64,000 nt of DNA from Gloeothece verrucosa PCC 7822 (lineage in GTDB: Bacteria; Cyanobacteriota; Cyanobacteriia; Cyanobacteriales; Microcystaceae): positions 3,780,300 through 3,844,299 of the forward strand of contig NC_014501.1 in the NCBI RefSeq assembly GCF_000147335.1. Direction: 5' to 3'. Below are positions 16,551 to 26,706 of the stretch, piece after piece. Below the pieces are notes generated by a model, which was not told where the DNA came from, made no database searches, and saw nothing but the letters and a program-made list of their open reading frames with translations. Every line of letters starts with the position of its first letter. The first letter of the stretch is position 1. A program made the translations under genes and the position numbers.

Positions 16551-19500
16551 ATGTTCGGTGTCAAAAAAAAGCTTATAACAAAAGATTTCTCCTCCTATTT
16601 TAATCATTCTCACTCTAAAATCACTATTGAGTCAAAACCTCGATTTTCCTTTAATTTTAAGGTAGATCGGCGCTTATGGCTAGGGCTAGGCAGTGTTTTG
16701 TTAGTTAGTATTACTGGAGGGTTAGTTTACGGACGTTTTGTCATTGAGCAACAATTAGCTCCAATTCTTGAGAAAGAATTAAGCGATTTTCTCAATCGTC
16801 CCGTTAAAATTGGTTCAGTAGAGGGAATTTCTCTCACCGGAGTCCGCTTTGGAAAAAGTGAAATTTTACCAACTCCTACAGATCCGGCCAAAATTTCTCT
16901 GGCTGAAGTAGATGTTAGTTTTAATCCGGTGAAATTTTTTAGCCATTCTCAATTAACTTTAGATGTTAAAGCCATTCGCCCTAATATTTATCTAGAACAA
17001 GGGGTTAATGGATCTTGGTTAATGACTCCTTTTGATGTTATAAAATCTAACGGTTCTCAAGAGGGAGCCGTAGAATTAGAAAGCTTACAGTTTATTAATG
17101 CTGATGTGGTTTTAAGGGCGAGATCCGCGACTAAACAGTTAAACTCGGCGGTTAAGCTTTTTGTTCCCTCACTCAAAACGAATTTTGCTAATCAAGGTAG
17201 AATCGTTGATTTTGTTGGGGTTGGACTATTAGCTAAGGGGGGTAAGGCTAAACTCTCAGGGGTTGCTAAAACTAACACCGGTGAGATCAATTTAGTGGTT
17301 CTTGGTCATAGTGTTCAAGCCGCAGACCTGAAAAATTTAATTGCCCTTCCCTTGAATTTAAAAAATGGAGAGGTGGGAGGTAACTTAGAAGTTCACTTAA
17401 AGCCTAAACAATTACCCTCTCTCAAAGGCGTTGCTACTTTAGCCAATGTAACTGCCCAAATTCCTCAACTTCCCCAAGCTTTTGCTCAAACTAATGGGTT
17501 ACTTCGTTTTAATGACCATCAAATTAAGTTAGAAGGCGTTACTACTCAATTCGGCAAAATTGCGGCAGTGACCAATGGGACGATCAACTTAAAGGGAAAT
17601 TATGCCCTCAGTGCTAAAACTCTTCCGTTTCAAGTTCAAGATGCCCTTAGCACTTTAAAAATTCCCGCCTCTTCGCTGCCTATTTCAGCCCAACTTCAAA
17701 GCCAGTTTCAGGTCAACGGAACCCTCAATAACCCCCAAGTTTCTTTAAATTTAGTCACGACCAAACCGGCTGTAATTGATAAAATTAATTTTCAATCTTT
17801 CCAAGCCAATTTACAACTCTTCAATTCTCAAATTCATTTAACCCAATTTAAAGCTATCCCAACGGCAGGCGGAGAATTAAGCGGCAAAGGTACAATTATT
17901 CCTAATTCTTCGACTTTTGCTATTGATGTCAATGCTAATAAGCTCCCTTCAAAAGAAATAGCGGCTTTATATCAATCTGTCTTGCCTTCATTAGTGGGGC
18001 AAGTTTCAGGACAATTAACCGTTTCAGGAAAGTTAAATCAACTCAACAGTTGGAAAGGAAGAGGCACAGTTAGTATTCCTTTTGGTCAAGGACTTATTAA
18101 GGTTAATAATATTGAATATCTGGCCGGAAATTGGCAAGGAAAATTACAAGCATCAGGCATTGCATTAGACCATTTAGGAATCAATTTACCCGAAAATATC
18201 GCTCATGGTCGAGTCAATGCACAATTGAATTTATCGGGTAATCAAAATTCTTTTTCTCCTGAAACGATCGTGGCAACCGGCGAAGCGAATCTATCTTTAG
18301 CCGACGGACAAGTTAAGGCGAATAATATTCGGTTAGCACAGGGTGAATGGAAAACGAATTTATTAGTAGAGCGACTCAAAATTAATCAGTTTGTTCCCAA
18401 TCTTCCTCATCAATTGAATGGCCGTCTCGGGGGTAACTTTACGGTTACTGGCGATTTAAACAGTACCTTAGCCGATATTCAAGGAAGCGGACAAGCTCAT
18501 TTTAACCTGCCTAGCGGCACAATTAAAGCTAATCAGCTAGAAATTCATCAAGGATTCTGGCAAGCGACCTTAAAAACCGATAATCTACAGTTAGCTAATC
18601 TTATCCCTAATTTATCTACTCCCTTACGCGGCAAATTACAAGGACAATTGAGTCTTGAGGGGAATTTAGAAAGTCGTTTAGAAGATATTCAAGGAACTGG
18701 CTATGGTAGTTTAATTTCATCGGCGGGAACCATTGCCGCTAAACATATTCTAATAAAAGGAGGGAAGTTTGAATCCCTTATTACTCCAGAGCAAGTTCAA
18801 TTAGCCTCTTTTTCCCCTCAATTCAAAGGATTTTTGGGGGGGAAATTAAATATTAGTGGAAACATAAATAATCTTAATCCCACCGCCATCAAAGCAGAAG
18901 GAAACCTTAATTTTAGTCAAGGATTATCGTTGATTAATCGCGCTTTAACAACCACAGTTGCTTGGAGTGGAAAACGCTTGGATATTTTACAAGCAACCGC
19001 CTCCGATTTCAACGCCAAGGGCTTCCTAGAAATGGATTTATCTAGTAAAAATCCTCTCTCAGCGATTAATAAATTAGACCTTAATGTTAGTGCCAAGGGA
19101 TTTGATCTAAAACAATTAACGGCAAGCTTTTCTCAAGCCCAACAGTGGAATATTGGCGGCAGGTTAAATTTTGAAGGGAAAATCGCTGGAACCCCTCAAA
19201 AGCCGCATATAGACGGGGCTATTAGCTTAAATAATCTCTCTATGGCCCATGAAAATTTTGAACCAGAATTAAAGGGAGCAATTAGCTTAGTGCCTGATAG
19301 TGGGGTGAAGCTTCAACTGGCCGGCGATCGAGACAAAATTGAACTGAGTTTAAATGAAAATTATCAGCCGCTTTCCTTTGCCCTTAATTTAGATCAGATA
19401 GCCGTTGAAGGGACTTACCGAGAACAACAAATATTAATAAGTGCTAATAATATTCCTTTGGAATTATTGACAGAAATAGCCAAAGATGCAAAAGTCCCCA

Positions 19501-22004
19501 TTTCCGAAAAGATTTTATCTCAACCTCTAGGGGGAGAATTATCCGGTAACTTTGCCTTTAATACCGATAACCACAATTTTAACGGGGAGCAAGTAGCGAT
19601 CGCTAATCCGCGATGGGGGCACATCCAAGGCGATCACTTTAGCGGCAACATCAGTATTAACAACGGAGATTTTAGCCTGACCCAAGGGCAATTGAAGCGT
19701 AATAATAGTTCATATAATATTAACGCCAATGTAACCCAATCCCCCTCCGGACCTCGTTTATATACAGAAGTAGCCGTTACAGGAGGAAAAATTGAGGAGG
19801 TTTTAGAAACCTTACAAATTTTTGAATTGTCTGATTTGGGGCGGGGTATAAAGGCACCTACTTATGCTAAAGCCAAAGATCTCTGGAACGAACCCCCACA
19901 AACGACGGATAACTCTTCTTTATATTCAGTGGGATTACCCTATGCCCCCTTAGCCCAACAATTAAAATACTTTACTCAATTTAACCAACATTTAGAAAAA
20001 AGCGCACAAGAACAAAATAATAATCCTCATCTACCCCAATTAAGCTCACTAAAAGGCGAATTTGATGCTAAATTGACCCTAGATGCTTCCAGCAAAACCG
20101 GGGTAGCGGCTAAATTTGATCTATTAGGTAAAGGGTGGCAATGGGGCAAACACAATTTTAAACAGTTGCAAGTCCAAGGAGATTATCAAAACGGCTTACT
20201 CAACCTTGAACCAGTAAGTATACAGTTAGAAAATAGTCTAGTGGCCTTTTCTGGTCACATTGGCAGTCAATCTCAAGCCGGCAAATTGCACCTGCAAAAC
20301 GTTCCTTTAGATTTAATCAAACAATTTGTCAGTGTAGCGCCGAGTGTTGAGGTGGAGGGGTTACTCAATGGTGAAGTGACGCTAGGAGGTAAACGAGATA
20401 ACCCCGAAATACAAGGACAACTAGCCATCGCCCAAGCTACTGTCAACAAAATTCCTCTGCAAGCAACCGAAGGAAAATTTACTTATCAAAACAGCCGTTT
20501 AGACTTTGAGGCAGGAAGTCAATTAACGAATCAAGAAAATGCACCTATTGATATTAAGGGAAGTTTACCCTATCAGTTACCCTTTGCCAAAGTAGCCCCC
20601 AGCAGTGATGACCTTAACCTCAATATTCGGGTGCAAAATGATGGACTTGCCATTTTAAATGTTCTCAGTCAAGGACAAGTCTCTTGGATAGGTGGCAAAG
20701 GAGAAATTAATCTAGATGTAGAGGGTCAGTTTGATCAACAACGAGGCCGGCCCAGTAAATTACAAGCTAATGGTGTAGCCAAGCTGGAAAATGCCAGTCT
20801 ATTGGCTCAAATTTTTCCCAAAGTTCCTCTAACTCAAGTCAATGGCAAAATTGTATTTAACTTTGATCAAATTCAGGTAGAAAAATTAACCGGCAAGTTT
20901 AGCGGCGGTAAAATCACGGCGGCGGGCACTTTACCTATCCTTTTACCGATTCCAGTCAAGCAACCTTTAACAGTAACAGCTAACAATCTTACTCTCAATT
21001 TAAAAGGGTTATATCAAGGAGATGTCAACGGAACCCTTCAAATAGCCGGTAGCTTACTCAATCCCAATTTAGGGGGCCAAGTGAATTTATTTAATGGTCA
21101 AATTTTGTTAGCCGAAGCGATGGCAGAAAAAGAAAACCAAGCCACCTCTCCAAATAAATTAGCCACCCTGACAGGATTTAAAAATTTACAACTGAATTTA
21201 GGGGACAATGTTTGGATTAGTTTTGCACCGGTGTTACGAATTTTAGCTGCCGGAAATGTTCATGTTAACGGAAATTTAGCCCAACCTCAGCCCGAGGGAG
21301 ATATTAAACTTAAAGGTGGTCAAGTGAATTTATTTTCAGCCCAATTTGGTTTAGTGGGTGGAGAAGTTAACACAGCCCGATTTATGCCTGATCGAGGATT
21401 AGATCCTTATCTGGATGTACAGATGACGGCGGTTGTTTCAGAGACAAAAGGAAATTTAGTCCGTAGTAATCCCCTTTCGTCTGAGATTAATGATAATACA
21501 GCTTTTCCCTCAGATAGTTTGCAAACGGTTCGGGTTCAAGCGAAAGTGGATGGTTTTGCTAGTCAAATAACTAAGAATTTACAAGTAACCAGTCTTCCCC
21601 CTCGTTCTCAAACTGAAATTATTGCCCTATTAGGAGGGAATTTTATTAATCCTGTACTGGAAAAAGACCCGAGGTTAGGGTTAGCTAATTTAGCCGGTTC
21701 AGCCGTTTTTGGAACCATTCAAGGCCCCATTAGTAAGGTACTCGGTTTAAGCGATTTTCGCGTTTATCCTACTCAACTTCTCAACCCGAAAGACAGAATT
21801 GCTAATTATCAAATAGGCATTGCGGCTGAGGCGAGTGTAGATTTGCGCGATAATTTGTCTTTTTCTGTGCAAAAAATTGTGAACACAGATCGTCCTGCTA
21901 ATTTCGGATTGCGTTATAGAATTAATAATAATATGGTGATTCGTGGAACGAGTAATTTTTCTGATGATAATCGGGGAATGCTTGAGTATCAAAAGAGATT
22001 TTAA
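16551..22004 (+). CDS. tamB: Giant TamB/DUF490-type protein (outer-membrane assembly or lipid transfer)
   Basis: 1817 residues. A short basic N-terminus is followed by one membrane helix (about 45-65, LGLGSVLLVSITGGLVYG) and then a very long beta-rich body of weakly repeating segments with recurring GKL.G.L...G-type strands. The C-terminal 350 residues carry the conserved TamB domain (VNLFNGQILLAEA, DRGLDPYLDVQM, RSQTEIIALLGG) and end in a beta-barrel-like tail finishing with Phe. TamB-family proteins bridge the periplasm and form lipid-conducting grooves. Cyanobacterial members of this length are typical. It is monocistronic, with a terminator directly after it. Confidence 0.9.
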   Translation: MFGVKKKLITKDFSSYFNHSHSKITIESKPRFSFNFKVDRRLWLGLGSVLLVSITGGLVYGRFVIEQQLAPILEKELSDFLNRPVKIGSVEGISLTGVRFGKSEILPTPTDPAKISLAEVDVSFNPVKFFSHSQLTLDVKAIRPNIYLEQGVNGSWLMTPFDVIKSNGSQEGAVELESLQFINADVVLRARSATKQLNSAVKLFVPSLKTNFANQGRIVDFVGVGLLAKGGKAKLSGVAKTNTGEINLVVLGHSVQAADLKNLIALPLNLKNGEVGGNLEVHLKPKQLPSLKGVATLANVTAQIPQLPQAFAQTNGLLRFNDHQIKLEGVTTQFGKIAAVTNGTINLKGNYALSAKTLPFQVQDALSTLKIPASSLPISAQLQSQFQVNGTLNNPQVSLNLVTTKPAVIDKINFQSFQANLQLFNSQIHLTQFKAIPTAGGELSGKGTIIPNSSTFAIDVNANKLPSKEIAALYQSVLPSLVGQVSGQLTVSGKLNQLNSWKGRGTVSIPFGQGLIKVNNIEYLAGNWQGKLQASGIALDHLGINLPENIAHGRVNAQLNLSGNQNSFSPETIVATGEANLSLADGQVKANNIRLAQGEWKTNLLVERLKINQFVPNLPHQLNGRLGGNFTVTGDLNSTLADIQGSGQAHFNLPSGTIKANQLEIHQGFWQATLKTDNLQLANLIPNLSTPLRGKLQGQLSLEGNLESRLEDIQGTGYGSLISSAGTIAAKHILIKGGKFESLITPEQVQLASFSPQFKGFLGGKLNISGNINNLNPTAIKAEGNLNFSQGLSLINRALTTTVAWSGKRLDILQATASDFNAKGFLEMDLSSKNPLSAINKLDLNVSAKGFDLKQLTASFSQAQQWNIGGRLNFEGKIAGTPQKPHIDGAISLNNLSMAHENFEPELKGAISLVPDSGVKLQLAGDRDKIELSLNENYQPLSFALNLDQIAVEGTYREQQILISANNIPLELLTEIAKDAKVPISEKILSQPLGGELSGNFAFNTDNHNFNGEQVAIANPRWGHIQGDHFSGNISINNGDFSLTQGQLKRNNSSYNINANVTQSPSGPRLYTEVAVTGGKIEEVLETLQIFELSDLGRGIKAPTYAKAKDLWNEPPQTTDNSSLYSVGLPYAPLAQQLKYFTQFNQHLEKSAQEQNNNPHLPQLSSLKGEFDAKLTLDASSKTGVAAKFDLLGKGWQWGKHNFKQLQVQGDYQNGLLNLEPVSIQLENSLVAFSGHIGSQSQAGKLHLQNVPLDLIKQFVSVAPSVEVEGLLNGEVTLGGKRDNPEIQGQLAIAQATVNKIPLQATEGKFTYQNSRLDFEAGSQLTNQENAPIDIKGSLPYQLPFAKVAPSSDDLNLNIRVQNDGLAILNVLSQGQVSWIGGKGEINLDVEGQFDQQRGRPSKLQANGVAKLENASLLAQIFPKVPLTQVNGKIVFNFDQIQVEKLTGKFSGGKITAAGTLPILLPIPVKQPLTVTANNLTLNLKGLYQGDVNGTLQIAGSLLNPNLGGQVNLFNGQILLAEAMAEKENQATSPNKLATLTGFKNLQLNLGDNVWISFAPVLRILAAGNVHVNGNLAQPQPEGDIKLKGGQVNLFSAQFGLVGGEVNTARFMPDRGLDPYLDVQMTAVVSETKGNLVRSNPLSSEINDNTAFPSDSLQTVRVQAKVDGFASQITKNLQVTSLPPRSQTEIIALLGGNFINPVLEKDPRLGLANLAGSAVFGTIQGPISKVLGLSDFRVYPTQLLNPKDRIANYQIGIAAEASVDLRDNLSFSVQKIVNTDRPANFGLRYRINNNMVIRGTSNFSDDNRGMLEYQKRF

Positions 22005-22022
22005 ACACCCATAAACAAGCAA

Positions 22023-22060
22023 CAGGCAACGTCTTTACTGTTTGTTGCCTGCAACCTTTT
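22023..22060. terminator. Terminator between convergent tamB and DUF1232 gene
   Basis: An 8-bp stem (CAGGCAAC at 22023-22030, GTTGCCTG at 22044-22051) is followed on the plus strand by CAACCTTTTTAG. It lies 18 bases after the tamB stop, where two converging genes need a stop signal. Confidence 0.6.
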
Positions 22061-22077
22061 TAGATTTTTGATAGCCA

Positions 22078-22368
22078 TTAAGCTTTAGTGGCTTTAACTT
22101 CAATGGTTGGGTCTGACGGGGATGCGTTTTTGAGTTCTTGACGACGTTGGCGATTATCTATAATTAATCGGGATACCTCAGTGGTTAATAGTGTTAGAAC
22201 AACCCCATCATCTAGCCATCCTACAATAGGAATAAAATCCGAAGAAATATCAACAGGACTCACGAGATAAAGCAGGGTTCCTAAAATAATGAACCAGCGA
22301 TATTTAGGATGTTTAATTTGTTGTGAATACCAATTATAAAAACTTTGAACTATGGGTTTCATTTGCAT
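22078..22368 (-). CDS. DUF1232 (YkvA-type) small membrane protein
   Basis: A 96-residue protein with the DUF1232 core: KYRWFIILGTLLYLVSPVD, then DFIPIVGWLDDGVVLTLL. One strongly hydrophobic segment (about 24-44) and a second weaker one suggest membrane association. The conserved SP.D..PD/P..G..DD pattern is intact. Function in cyanobacteria is unknown. It is convergent with tamB and divergent from the Uma2-type gene. Confidence 0.85.
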   Translation of the reverse strand: MQMKPIVQSFYNWYSQQIKHPKYRWFIILGTLLYLVSPVDISSDFIPIVGWLDDGVVLTLLTTEVSRLIIDNRQRRQELKNASPSDPTIEVKATKA

Positions 22369-22515
22369 TCATCTCAATCATCTCTATTTTTAGTTTGACA
22401 ATTTTTTGGTCGAGACGATAGTACGGATAACTTCCCTGTTCAGATACGGTTTTGAGAATAACTTGTAATATTTAAATATATAATACACTTATTCTAAATT
22501 TGGGGGATAACTGCC

Positions 22516-23424
22516 ATGTCAACTGAAGCCGCACAGGAAATCCTATCACAATCTTCAGCAGTGGAATGGAATCCCCCCATGCCACCAACAGACTTAATTT
22601 TTGATGATGGAGAACCTTTGGAAAGTAACCGCCATCGTATCGGGATGAATGTCCTCATTCGGTCAATGTTAACCGTAATGAACGGTAGAACTGATTATTT
22701 TGTTGGGGGCAATATGTTTATCTACTTTAGCAGCCAACAAGCCAGAAATCGGGATTTTCGGGGGCCTGATTTTTTTGTGGTGTTAAATGTAGATGGAATA
22801 AAAGATAGACAGGGATGGGTTGTCTGGGAAGAAGAGGGACGTTATCCTGATGTGATTATTGAATTAATGTCTCCTTCTACTGCTGCGGCAGATACCGGAC
22901 TTAAAAAAACCATTTATGAGCAAACCTTTCGTACTCCAGATTACTTTGTCTTTGACCCCTTTGATCCTAATTCTTTGCGGGGATGGCATTTGAATAATCA
23001 TCAACGCTATCAAGAACTTACCCCCAATGAACAAGGATGGTTATGGTGTCAATGTTTGGAATTATGGCTAGGCACCTGGGAGGGAGAAATAGAAAGAAAC
23101 TCCGCCCCTTGGTTAAGGTTTTATGACCCACAGGGCAATTTAGTGTTATTACCCGAGGAAGTCGCCAAACAACAAGCCGAAACTGAACGCCAACGCGCCG
23201 AAGCGGCACAACAACAACTAGAAACTGCCCAACAGCAAGGCATAAAACAAGGTACTCTCAGACAGTTATTACGTTTATTAAGGGGGCGTTTTGGGGAAAT
23301 CAATCCAGAAATTGAGTCTCGTTTAGAACAATTGGAGGTTTTACAGTTAGAAAATTTAATCGATGGGGTGTTATCAGCAGTTTCTTTAGAAGAGTTTTAT
23401 CAGCAGCTACCTGAACAAAGATAA
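22516..23424 (+). CDS. Uma2-family putative endonuclease (DUF820) with C-terminal DUF4351-like helices
   Basis: A 302-residue protein. Residues 1-195 form the restriction-endonuclease-like Uma2 fold with the typical PDFFVVL and PDVIIELMSPST motifs holding the conserved Asp and Glu, and the YEQTFRTPDYFVFDPF strand. A Gln/Glu-rich coiled coil (about 215-245) leads into helices (LRQLLRLLRGRFGEINPEIE) resembling DUF4351. This family is greatly expanded in cyanobacteria, and its biological role is unknown despite the nuclease-like fold. A GGGGGAT ribosome site precedes the ATG. Confidence 0.82.
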   Translation: MSTEAAQEILSQSSAVEWNPPMPPTDLIFDDGEPLESNRHRIGMNVLIRSMLTVMNGRTDYFVGGNMFIYFSSQQARNRDFRGPDFFVVLNVDGIKDRQGWVVWEEEGRYPDVIIELMSPSTAAADTGLKKTIYEQTFRTPDYFVFDPFDPNSLRGWHLNNHQRYQELTPNEQGWLWCQCLELWLGTWEGEIERNSAPWLRFYDPQGNLVLLPEEVAKQQAETERQRAEAAQQQLETAQQQGIKQGTLRQLLRLLRGRFGEINPEIESRLEQLEVLQLENLIDGVLSAVSLEEFYQQLPEQR

Positions 23425-23523
23425 ATCTGTCTTCTGCCAAAGCAAAAGTTAGGCGGCTTGGAAAACAGAGACAAGCCCATTAAACTAGAAACTGAATCAG
23501 CATCATTAATTTTTTCAGCAAAA

Positions 23524-24885
23524 ATGAAGAGTTTATTCACTTGGATTCCCCAATTTTTTCAGTTTTCTGAAAATAAAACCAATTTCCGTACAGAAATTTT
23601 GGCGGGTGTGACAACCTTTTTAACCATGGCCTATATCTTAGCGGTTAATCCTGATATTTTATCCAATGCTATTTATCTTGAACAACCTAAAGATTTATTT
23701 GGGCAATTAGTCATCGCCACTGCCATTTCTTCGGCTATCGCTACCCTTTTAATGGCCTTTCTGGCGAATTATCCCTTTGCCCTCGCCCCGGGAATGGGCT
23801 TAAATGCCTTTTTTGCGTTTTCTGTGGTTATTGGTTTAGAAATTAGCTGGAAAATTGCTTTAAGTGCTGTTTTTTTAGAAGGAATAATTTTTATACTACT
23901 GACTTTTATCGATATTCGCCGCCAAATTGTCAGGGCCATCCCTCATTGTCTTAAACAAGCAATTGCTACAGGAATTGGTTTATTTATCGCTTATATTGCC
24001 CTAATTAATGGCGGTATTATTGTTAAAAGTGAGGTAACCATTACTACCCTTGCTAACTTTAATCAGCCGACGACGTTAATGGCAATTGCAGGTATAGTCA
24101 TTAGTTGTGCTTTTGTGGCGCGTCGCGTTACTGGGGCCTTACTCTGGGGAATTTTAGCCACAGCCGCATTAGGATGGATACTGCAAATTTCTCCCTTTCC
24201 TGCCTCTATTATGGAAATTCCTCCCTTTCCTAAAGATTTATTTGGACAAGCCTTAATCGGTTTTTATGACTTAAATTGGCAAGGTTTAGGAGATTTTTTG
24301 GCGGTAGTTTTCGTCTTTTTATTTGTGGATTTATTTGATACTATTGGGACTTTAACTGGAGTAGGAACACAAGCCGGCTATATTGATGATAGTGGAGAAT
24401 TACCGAAAACTAACCCTGCTTTGATGGCTGATGCCATAGGAACGACCATCGGAGGATTGTTGGGAACTTCAACCATAGTGGCTTATATTGAATCAGCATC
24501 AGGTATTTCTGAAGGGGGTAGAACTGGGTTTACTGGGGTTGTGGTGGCTATTTTATTTCTGCTTTCTATTTTTTTTATTCCTCTGATTTCTGCCATTCCT
24601 TCTTATGCTACTGTGCCGGCTTTGTTAATTGTTGGTGTGTTGATGGCTGGAAATGTGCGTTCAATTCGTTGGGATGATCCGGGCGAGTCTATTCCTTCTT
24701 TTTTAACTATCTTAATTATGCCGTTAAGTTATTCCATTGCTGAAGGGTTGGCAGTAGGTTTTATTAGTTATCCCTTGATTAAAGCTTTTCAAGGAAAAAT
24801 GCAAGAAATAACTCTAACCATGTGGATTTTAGCGGCAGTGTTTGTTTTACGGTTTGTGTTAAGGGCACTGAATCTGACGAGTTAA
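23524..24885 (+). CDS. NCS2/AzgA-type purine (guanine/hypoxanthine) permease
   Basis: A 453-residue, roughly 12-14-helix transporter. Family motifs: TEILAGVTTFLTMAYILAVNP at the start of the body, the long helix with ALAPGMGLNAFFAF, and the VFLFVDLFDTIGTLTGVG signature with Asp-Thr-Ile-Gly, followed by GTSTIVAYIESASGISEGGRTG. AzgA members take up adenine, guanine and hypoxanthine with protons. I chose the ATG at 23524 because the family N-terminus (PQFFQFSENKTNFRTE) starts there; an upstream TTG at 23458 would add 22 non-conserved residues. Confidence 0.88.
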   Translation: MKSLFTWIPQFFQFSENKTNFRTEILAGVTTFLTMAYILAVNPDILSNAIYLEQPKDLFGQLVIATAISSAIATLLMAFLANYPFALAPGMGLNAFFAFSVVIGLEISWKIALSAVFLEGIIFILLTFIDIRRQIVRAIPHCLKQAIATGIGLFIAYIALINGGIIVKSEVTITTLANFNQPTTLMAIAGIVISCAFVARRVTGALLWGILATAALGWILQISPFPASIMEIPPFPKDLFGQALIGFYDLNWQGLGDFLAVVFVFLFVDLFDTIGTLTGVGTQAGYIDDSGELPKTNPALMADAIGTTIGGLLGTSTIVAYIESASGISEGGRTGFTGVVVAILFLLSIFFIPLISAIPSYATVPALLIVGVLMAGNVRSIRWDDPGESIPSFLTILIMPLSYSIAEGLAVGFISYPLIKAFQGKMQEITLTMWILAAVFVLRFVLRALNLTS

Positions 24886-24895
24886 ATTTTGGGTT

Positions 24896-24951
24896 CAAAG
24901 TATAATTTTATTTTTACGGCAAGATTTTTAAGATAAAATTTTAATACTTTG
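24896..24951 (+). terminator. AT-rich hairpin after the purine permease gene
   Basis: The arms CAAAGTATAATTTTAT and ATAAAATTTTAATACTTTG pair with a small bulge around a 21-base loop, 10 bases after the permease stop. It is a possible terminator with a weak T run, or simply AT-rich dyad symmetry. Confidence 0.35.
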
Positions 24952-25000
24952 CCAAATTGATATTTTAAAATTAGGTTGTTTTCGATTTCTACTCTTTTCA

Positions 25001-25399
25001 ATGAAAGTCTTAACCCACTCCATCAGTTTCTTCACTGCGATCGCAGTTAGCCTAGCTAGTGGACTCAACCATAGTACATTAGCTCAAACCGATACATTTA
25101 TTCACAATGAGATTACTTATACCGTCACATTTAAAAAAAGAATAGAGCAAAATGTGGCTTTTACTTTGTCTTATGCCGACTCGAATGCTAATACTCACAT
25201 TGTGGAATATCAAGGAACTTGCGGCACAAATATTATTGGTGTTTTGGGAGAAACTGTGGTTAACACTCAAGGAAAAGTTATCTCTAAAAATACTGCTACA
25301 CAAGCGGTTATTTTTGATTTGAGTGCTAATAGCGATTGGGAAATGAGCGGTGCTATTCGTCAAGGGTTAGATTTAATGTGCAATTCTAGTAATGGATGA
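25001..25399 (+). CDS. Secreted hypothetical protein, 132 residues
   Basis: The N-terminus is a clear Sec signal peptide (basic start, hydrophobic core FFTAIAVSLASGL, Ala-Gln cleavage region STLAQT at about 27-30). The mature part is about 100 residues, probably beta-rich, with Cys residues near 73 and 128. I recognise no domain. Its stop overlaps the start of the next gene (ATGA at 25396-25399), so the two are translationally coupled and may act together in the periplasm. Confidence 0.7.
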   Translation: MKVLTHSISFFTAIAVSLASGLNHSTLAQTDTFIHNEITYTVTFKKRIEQNVAFTLSYADSNANTHIVEYQGTCGTNIIGVLGETVVNTQGKVISKNTATQAVIFDLSANSDWEMSGAIRQGLDLMCNSSNG

Positions 25400-26658
25400 A
25401 TTTGAGCATTATTTCATTAGCAAAGGGAGGCAATAAATTGCAGCGTTTGTACAGTCAATTCATCGGATTTGTTTTAGTTGTATTAATTACTTGTAGTTGT
25501 GTTTCTTTTAATATACCCTCTCAATCTCAGACAAAACAACGGATTGAAGGACGCATTTTAGTTTGGTACTCTCTAGAAGGCAAAACAGCAGAACTCGCTC
25601 AACAGAGTTTGGATGATTACACTCGTATTTATCCCAATGTCAAGATTGTTAGTGAATATGTCCCAGAAGCACAGTTATCTGATTTATTTATTAAACAAGT
25701 TAAAAATGGTCTAGGTCCCGATATTTTATTTAGTAATTATGGGATCATTCCTCAATTAGTTCAAGAAGGAGTGATCGAGGATTTAACTGATGCCAATATA
25801 GACGTTTCTTCTTATTTTCCTTCTTCTCTTAATCAAGTGCGCTATCAAGGCCGACTTTATGGTTTGCCTACGAGTCTTCTGACTCAGGTTCTTTGTTATA
25901 ACAAAGATAAGGTTAAATCTCCGGCGACAACTTTAGATGGACTTCTTCAACAAGCTAAAACCGGTTATTCTGTCGGGATTTTTTCCAATTTTGCCGCTAC
26001 TTTTTGGGGAGCAAAAATATTTGGTGGCAAACTGTTTGATGAGCAAAACCGGGTTATTCTAGATGGTGGCGGCTGGGCTAAGTGGATGGAATGGCTTAAA
26101 CAAGCTCAAAACGAGCCGAATATGATTTTTAGTGACAATGTAATAGCCCTCAGAGAAGCTTTTAGCCAAGGAAACTTAGCTTATGTAGTTTGTGATTCTC
26201 AGACGATCACTCAATATTTTGATATTTTTGGGCGAGAAGGCCTTGGAGTAGCGGTTTTACCCGGAGATGGAGAACAAAGTGCCGGCCCTCTTATTTATGC
26301 TCGGGTTATGGTGTTTAACGCCGTCTCTAGTGCTAGTCAAAAAGAACTCGCTTTGCAAGTCGCTCAGTTTATCAATAATACTGACCAAATGAAAAAACGA
26401 TTAATTGCTTTAGAAGCGTCATTTATACCGGTGAATAAAAATGTCAACATTAATAACCGTTTGTTTCCTATACAAGCGGTGTTGAATAAGCAGGCAAAAA
26501 CGGCGGTGTTTATTTCTTTAGATAATATTGAATTGACTGAAAAACTTTTTGTGCAAGGAGAGCGACTGTATCAAAAGGTGATGGTCGGCGATCTTTCTTC
26601 AACTGAAGCCGCCTCTCAACTGTCTACTGAGATGAAAATGCGACAAGAAAAGTTATGA
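25396..26658 (+). CDS. ABC transporter solute-binding lipoprotein, family 1 type
   Basis: A 420-residue protein with an N-terminal hydrophobic segment ending in a lipobox-like LITC (about residues 32-35), consistent with a lipoprotein. The body has the family-1 binding protein pattern: ILVWYSLEGKTAELAQQSL at the first strand, GPDILFSNYGIIPQLVQEG, YGLPTSLLTQVLCYNKD and GVAVLPG. Such proteins deliver sugars or similar solutes to ABC permeases. No permease or ATPase gene is adjacent, so the partner and substrate are unknown. The upstream gene overlaps it by 4 bases. Confidence 0.82.
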   Translation: MNLSIISLAKGGNKLQRLYSQFIGFVLVVLITCSCVSFNIPSQSQTKQRIEGRILVWYSLEGKTAELAQQSLDDYTRIYPNVKIVSEYVPEAQLSDLFIKQVKNGLGPDILFSNYGIIPQLVQEGVIEDLTDANIDVSSYFPSSLNQVRYQGRLYGLPTSLLTQVLCYNKDKVKSPATTLDGLLQQAKTGYSVGIFSNFAATFWGAKIFGGKLFDEQNRVILDGGGWAKWMEWLKQAQNEPNMIFSDNVIALREAFSQGNLAYVVCDSQTITQYFDIFGREGLGVAVLPGDGEQSAGPLIYARVMVFNAVSSASQKELALQVAQFINNTDQMKKRLIALEASFIPVNKNVNINNRLFPIQAVLNKQAKTAVFISLDNIELTEKLFVQGERLYQKVMVGDLSSTEAASQLSTEMKMRQEKL

Positions 26659-26706
26659 TTTTATTTTAATGAGAATTTATAAAATTATGCAGAGGTAAAA
26701 TAGCTT